NCBI GenBank assembly: GCA_009663005.1
Contig: CM018912.1
Coordinates: 1,354,368-1,366,867, forward strand
Source of the DNA: Actinidia chinensis
Taxonomy: Eukaryota; Streptophyta; Magnoliopsida; Ericales; Actinidiaceae
Reading direction: 5' to 3'
DNA length: 12,500 nucleotides
Shown here: positions 8,273 through 12,500 of the stretch, in pieces
Layout: the number at the start of each line of letters is the position of its first letter
How positions within the stretch are numbered: the stretch's first letter is position 1
Notes under the pieces: generated by a model
Told to the model about the DNA's origin: nothing
The model's database searches: none
What the model saw: the letters and a program-made list of their open reading frames with translations, nothing else
Program-made: the position numbers and the translations under genes

Positions 8273-8456
8273 TGAAGGCTAGTCTTAGACTTTCCGAAGG
8301 TAAAGATGGAGGAAAATACCGTATGAGCATTTTCTATGTCAATGGCTATAAATGAATCATAAAGTTTCTTTCTTTTTGTATTTTTTAATTTTTTGGGCAT
8401 TTGTATGAACATGAGATAGCAAGCCTCTAGCACATCCCAAATGAAATCTAAAATGC
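8273..8456 (-). pseudogene. Candidate exon of the unidentified minus-strand gene
   Basis: This is the best splice signal in the window. Reading the minus strand, a long T-tract and ATCTTATAG acceptor end at 8457, 61 codons follow without a stop, and the segment ends at TTCA|GTAAGT (boundary 8273/8272), a perfect GTAAGT donor. The peptide starts hydrophobic (Ile, Leu, Phe, Trp), then has a Lys-rich patch (about residues 23-33), then a mixed Asp/Asn/Phe/Ser stretch. No family was recognised. The in-phase continuation after the 191-nt intron supports a true exon. Confidence 0.4.
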
Positions 8457-8481
8457 CTATAAGATAAAAAAAAAATAACAA

Positions 8482-9673
8482 TAGATATATGGAGTTGCAT
8501 TAATTACGATTGTAAACTATAACTGAGTAAAGCATGGCAATGTCGTAGTTTAAATCATGTCAAATATAGGAACTGAGCAAATCTTCAATCGACTTGGCGG
8601 AATCTTCAATAATTTATGTCAATCACAAGTATCATGGCAGCAATATTAAGGGCTCGTAGATGTTCTTCGCCTTATTATCATTGGTACCTTATGTTATCTG
8701 TCAATTCTTTATGTACTAATTCAGTTTTTTACTTCCAAAATACAGGGCAGTGTAATCAGGTACTAAAGTGCTCTTGTTTCTGTAAATTTCATTGCCCCCC
8801 CGGAAAGCATCATTCTGTTGATTGTTGCATTGTGTCGTAGTTTATGTAGCTACTTGCTCGCCATCTCGAGATTCACTAGTAGCTACATTGATAGGGGTAC
8901 AATCCGTTGTTGTTGGACCGGTATTTTTAAAACCTCGAGCTAATTGTGCTACTAAAGTTTTTAATTACCATCACGTAAATACAAAGTTGCATTTAACATT
9001 TATGCCTTTTTTCCCGAGCGTTGGTGAAATAATGCAACCTCGAGGCACGAGAGACGATTAGTGATTGCTGAGATTGATTTATTCTACAATTACACAGCAA
9101 AGGTGGGTTAGATATCTGTTAACTCAAAAGACGATCGTAGAAGAAAGAAACTTCCACATTTTTTCTCATTGAAGTTTAATTTAGTAATTTCAGGAAGATA
9201 CTGCCACTGGAGAGACCAAAGGCGGGGAGATCTGTACCGGTTATTTGGACCCATGCATGAACAAAATCCTTGAAAGTGAGAATTTTGACACAATACTCTT
9301 TTTTCTTACTGTATTGGAACTAAACTCACATACTTCTCATCTCATTATCTGTCCATTCATAAGGGGGGGGAAACTAGAGAAGAACATTTATCACTTTCAA
9401 ACTTGAGGTTTTTGTCCAAATTTGAAGTTTCGTTTTTCTGTCAAACGGTTGAAAGAAATCATAACACTTCCCACTCATGGTTCTCACTTGAAAAAACTGT
9501 TTCTCTGTTTGTATATTGAATTTGTGAAAGGGAGACCAGTAAACTCCGTTATATGAATGTAATTATTAAATTTAAAAATTCAATAACCTTCACATTTGTA
9601 GGGTAAGACTCAGTTTAGACTAATTTTTAGAGGTTTTTAACTTGCTTTTGTTTTCAATTTTTTTCATCTTAGT
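8482..9673. other. Further exon-like fragments and AT-rich DNA
   Basis: Short open pieces on minus occur at about 9290-9195 (a frame of roughly 35 codons of ordinary composition), 9090-9020, 8975-8850 and 8600-8550. On plus, acceptor-like ATACAG (8744) and AATTTCAG (9192) precede open segments, the latter open to about 9412. A 10-nt inverted repeat ATGTAGCTAC/GTAGCTACAT sits at 8844-8853 and 8879-8888, and a G8 run at 9363-9370. These pieces probably belong to the gene broken by the retrotransposon, but I cannot build a model. Confidence 0.25.
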
Positions 9674-10231
9674 GATTTTTTTTACCGATTAATTAAATAT
9701 TTATACTTTTTTGATTTGTATAAATAAAATTTCACCAAATAAAAAAATGTTAGTTAATTTATAAAGTATATTTTTATTTTTAATGAACTTAGGTGAAAAT
9801 TTATACGTTTTTCAACTTTTTTTCGTTGAGAAAAATCGAAAATATATAATTTTTTCATCGAATAATTAAAAAGTTTTATTAAAAAAATAAAAATCAAAAT
9901 TGATAAAAAAAATCTCAAAAAAATTTGGCCAAGGTGGCTTTGGTAGGGCTCACTTTAATATTTTTTTTACCGTTAGATCAAAATTTTATGTTTTTTCAAT
10001 TCCTATAAATAAAAATTTACTAAAGAAAAAACGTTAGTTAATTTATTAAGTAAAAATAATTTTTTATTTTTATTAAATTTTAGGTGAAAATTATTACATT
10101 TTTCAACTCGTTTTGGGGAGAAGAACCAAAAAAATGTAATTTTTTTATCGAACAATCAAAATGTCCACCAAAAACAAAAATAAAAATAAAAACACATTTT
10201 TTTTGGCCAAGATGCCCTTAGTAGGCACGCT
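9674..10231. repeat. Diverged tandem pair of ~280-bp AT-rich units
   Basis: Unit 1 (9674-9951) and unit 2 (9960-10231) share the same landmarks in the same order: ATTTTTTTTACCG, TATAAATAAAA, GTTAGTTAATTTAT, TTAGGTGAAAATT, TTTTTCAACT, a GAGAA-AA block, TTTTTTATCGAA/TTTTTTCATCGAA, and a G/C-containing end TTTGGCCAAG. The ACCG start words are 285 bp apart and the TTTGGCC end words 278 bp apart. The copies differ at perhaps a quarter to a third of positions by eye. No coding content. Confidence 0.8.
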
Positions 10232-11315
10232 TGCTGACAAATCAAACACTGGCCCCACCACCCAATCTCTAATTATTTTTTTATTTTTAGAGATGAATAT
10301 ATTAAGACAAACCTAATCGATATTTAAAACAATCTTATCTCTATGTTTCTATGCAAGTGTGATTGTATTTATATATCTATTTGAGAGTGAAGATCGTAGT
10401 GTTATTCAGGATGGAGCTAAAATTTAAATTTAGTGGAGTTAAAATTATCAGAACTTATATTTAGTGGGGTTAAAATTATAGAATTTATAGAATATAAAAC
10501 AAATTACTAAAAACCACGCTTATTGGTGTTCACAAAGACCAAATCCACGCTTATTTCGCAGCCACTATCCGAGTTCTTTCTAGCCTAATGAATTTGCAGG
10601 TTTGTCTCCTCCTCTCTCCTCTCTTTCTCCTCTCTCTTCATAGTTTGCTTAGTTCTTGCTCTCCTAGTGTAATAAGATAAAAGTGTGCTACGTGCGGATC
10701 TACCCTTTCATAGAATCTGCAAAAGACAAGCGTGAAGACCAAGCCCAAATTGGAAAGAATAAGTCTTGGTATACTTCATAAATTATTGATTAAATTACTC
10801 TATATTTACATGAGTTGTGGGCCCATTACCCAAGAGTAATAGTGTGTAGCCCACACACTGTGGTACGAAAGTAATTTATTCGGTTAATTATGACGGGGGT
10901 TGTGTGTTTTTTTTGTAAGAATAACTCTATTGAAAATTGTATTTCTCTTCTACTTTAACAGAATACCGATAAAAGTTCTTACTAATGTACAAAAGAGCAA
11001 CTAAATTCGGATCCAAATGTTCCAATTATTGCACAAAGGTAGAACAGGAAAGTTTTAACATAAAACCCCACACCTCTATCCATTTCCAGCTCAAAGCATC
11101 ATTTACATTATATCATTATCATCCATTGAAATTCTATTAAACTTATTAGCAGATTGTCATAAACAGAATCCTCCAAAACATATAAGCTTTTTCCACAACT
11201 CAAATTTCAATTATGAAACACATTGCAGATTTCTTGAGTTGATAACAAAACAACCTAAAGATCTCCTCCTTTAGATTTTTTTGTTAAATGCAAAAATTGT
11301 CTATCTTGTTTACAG
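10232..11315. other. AT-rich intergenic stretch with small repeats
   Basis: No gene was recognised. It contains the short repeat at 10413-10500 and a CT-rich tract at about 10605-10640 (CTCCTCTCTCC words). It also has a near-palindrome GTGTG-TAGCCCA-CACAC at about 10842-10858 next to TGGGCCCA. Confidence 0.55.
10413..10500. repeat. Short degenerate tandem repeat, units 22 and 31 bp
   Basis: GGAGCTAAAATT (10413), GGAGTTAAAATTAT (10435) and GGGGTTAAAATTATAGAA (10466) recur with TTTAGT immediately before the second and third units. It looks like a fragment of an older repeat. Confidence 0.5.
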
Positions 11316-11860
11316 TTATCCCCACAAAACTATCAAGTTACAAGAATAGAAAATGCTAATCTAGCAAAAGAGGAAACTACAAGCAATATGGACACTTTAG
11401 TTGACATACAAGGACTAGTCACTTCTATGAGGAAAAAGGTAGACAACTTGTCTCCTCTATCCACACACACACACACACATTGTTGGATCTTTAGAGTTCC
11501 TAAAAGACTTCAACAAGTCAACGAGAGAGCCTACACTCATGTCAAAGTCTCGATTGGCCCCCTTCACCATGGTAGAGACGACGTAAACCCTTGAAAGAGC
11601 CTAAATGGAGGTACCTAAAGGATTTTCTACAACACAGCCTTTAGAGTACCTTGTCGCATTTATCAAGGAAAGGGAAGAATCAATTCGAGAATGTTATGCA
11701 GAAGCCATCATCTTCGACAATGATAAGTTTTTGAAAATTATTCTTGTGGATGCTGCCTTCATCATTGAAGTCCTTTTAAAAAACATGTATTCCAATCTAA
11801 GAACTTCAGGTGATTCCTATTCAATATGGAGTTGATGATCGTATTGCGACCAATCAAAAA
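11316..11860 (+). pseudogene. DUF247 family protein, N-terminal fragment with two frameshifts
   Basis: DUF247 proteins are plant-specific, usually about 400-500 residues. Some take part in grass self-incompatibility, but most have no known role. The frame opens after acceptor-like TTGTTTACAG (ends 11315), with an ATG at 11388. Landmarks in order are Leu-Ser-Pro-Leu-Ser; Cys-Trp-Ile-Phe-Arg-Val-Pro (family: Cys-Cys-Ile-x-Arg-Val-Pro) at about 11481-11501; Val-Ser-Ile-Gly-Pro-Leu-His-His-Gly at about 11547-11573; Lys-Trp-Arg-Tyr-Leu-Lys-Asp-Phe at about 11602-11625; Arg-Glu-Cys-Tyr-Ala-Glu at about 11686-11703; and a Leu-Val-Asp-Ala-Ala-Phe-Ile-Ile-Glu block at about 11745-11771. One frame shift falls near 11585-11595 and another near 11632-11640. 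Similarity then fades near 11860, so the C-terminal half and the terminal membrane segment are missing. Confidence 0.85.
11461..11479 (+). repeat. (CA)n microsatellite inside the DUF247 frame
   Basis: CCACACACACACACACACA lies in frame and adds a Thr-His repeat directly before the conserved Cys-x-Ile-x-Arg-Val-Pro block. Confidence 0.85.
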
Positions 11861-12403
11861 TAAAGATTTATTATGTAAAAATAGCTACTTTGCCCACCAA
11901 CTTGGAAAAATTTTCTAATGGAGTAATGGTCCAGTAGCCTGACTGAGTTGGTGTTCCTGAGTTGTTGTTCTTAGAGATCAAAAGGGCTAAGTTGCATAAA
12001 TTCAAAATTATTTCTTAAATTAATTCAGACAAAAATTGGGGTAAAAAGTGAAATAGTAAAACTAAGAAAACAAAGTAATGAATTTTTACAGATACCCTAG
12101 TAGGGAACAGGTAAATTTATTAGTGATCCCTGTGTTTGAAAAAATCTCAACTAGTCTGTTCTATAGTTCTAATTAAATAAGTAGATTTATTGATTTAATT
12201 AGTTGCCAATGTGGTCCTCTATCTAAATTTATGTGTACAAAATACTAATGGAAGAGTTTTCAAGGTTTTTTTTTTATCTTTTTTATTTTCTATAATAGTT
12301 TCATCAATTGCAATTAATATTTTTGAATCAATTTCAATGCCTGAAGGACATATTTGGTCCCTCCATCCAAATCGATTAAAAAAGTTGACAAAATATAAAA
12401 ATA
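11861..12403. other. AT-rich intergenic stretch
   Basis: No coding segment or defined repeat was recognised. Words such as TGATCCCTGTGTTTG (about 12123) and TTTGGTCCCTCCATCCAAA (about 12353) resemble degraded retroelement sequence, but no boundary can be placed. Confidence 0.5.
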
Positions 12404-12500
12404 CTAGTAATTGCCCATATCCACGGGCACTACGTAAAAAAAAAAAAAATTTCATCGATTTTGATGATTTTTCATCGCAGAAGAAAAAATTAAAAAAAAT
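12404..12500 (-). mobile_element. Helitron-like 3' terminus, element continues past the right edge
   Basis: On the minus strand the sequence reads TGCCCGTGGATATGGGCA (12429-12412), AATTA, then CTAG followed by T (boundary between 12404 and 12403). The hairpin has a TGCCC/GGGCA stem, extended by a G-T and a T-A pair around a small loop. It ends a few bases before CTAG|T, the arrangement expected of Helitron 3' ends (hairpin then CTRR, inserted before T). The 5' TC end would lie outside the window. Nothing coding is visible in the 97 bases seen. Confidence 0.5.

Noticed and set aside
8844..8888. Inverted repeat with CTAGT as a second Helitron end
   Set aside because: The repeat ATGTAGCTAC/GTAGCTACAT overlaps the CTAGT instead of lying just upstream of it, and no GC hairpin is present.
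9108..9293. Minus-strand 61-codon frame as a small gene
   Set aside because: The protein-like reading is in a different minus-strand frame, so this ATG-started frame is not the coding one; kept only as part of the exon-like region.
12219..12455. Minus-strand 78-codon frame
   Set aside because: It crosses the Helitron-like terminus and AT-rich DNA, is Lys/Phe/Ile rich from base composition, and has no domain.
1..12500. tRNA, rRNA, CRISPR array, bacterial operon or centromere-type satellite
   Set aside because: No cloverleaf or box A/B pairs, no regularly spaced direct repeats with unique spacers, and no prokaryotic gene layout were seen; the T-rich array is not a recognised satellite family.

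Overview
The window reads as a stretch of AT-rich plant nuclear DNA, probably from a eudicot. The evidence is a plant-type Ty1-copia retrotransposon, a fragment of the plant-specific DUF247 family, a Helitron-like terminus, short GT-AG intron candidates of about 90 to 190 nt, and low GC content. There are no bacterial-style operons, ribosome binding sites, CRISPR arrays or recognisable tRNA/rRNA genes. The species cannot be named from the sequence alone.

Layout. Positions 1-1545 are an extreme T-rich, A-poor low-complexity array with a degenerate higher-order period near 425-430 bp; its long Phe-rich reading frames are not genes. Positions 1546-2815 are intergenic DNA with a perfect 12-nt inverted repeat (1628-1673) and an 89-90 bp tandem duplication (1787-1950). 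From about 2816 to 9300 (outside the retrotransposon) lie scattered short open segments with splice-like borders. They look like one decayed or fragmented multi-exon gene, more likely on the minus strand, that I cannot identify.

This gene-like region is interrupted by a complete LTR retrotransposon at 4360-7885. It has a perfect 5-bp target duplication (ATACG), TGTTG...CAACA ends, a PBS close to the initiator tRNA-Met type, a polypurine tract, TATA boxes in both LTRs, and an internal region of only 2572 bp. That internal region holds a GC-rich leader, a ~30-bp tandem repeat, a broken copia-type gag, and a broken protease/pre-integrase segment. No integrase, reverse transcriptase or RNase H is seen, so the element is non-autonomous (gag-protease only).

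Downstream, 9674-10231 is a diverged tandem pair of AT-rich units of about 280 bp. Positions 10413-10500 hold a small degenerate repeat. Positions 11316-11860 hold a frameshifted, C-terminally truncated DUF247 pseudogene whose reading frame contains a (CA)n tract. At 12404-12500 the minus strand ends in a hairpin plus CTAG|T typical of a Helitron 3' terminus, with the element running off the right edge.

No intact protein-coding gene can be defended here. The region is dominated by repeats and decaying genes. Every recognisable coding remnant (gag, protease, DUF247, the unknown gene) is broken largely by 1-nt indels, which points either to old age or to uncorrected long-read sequence.
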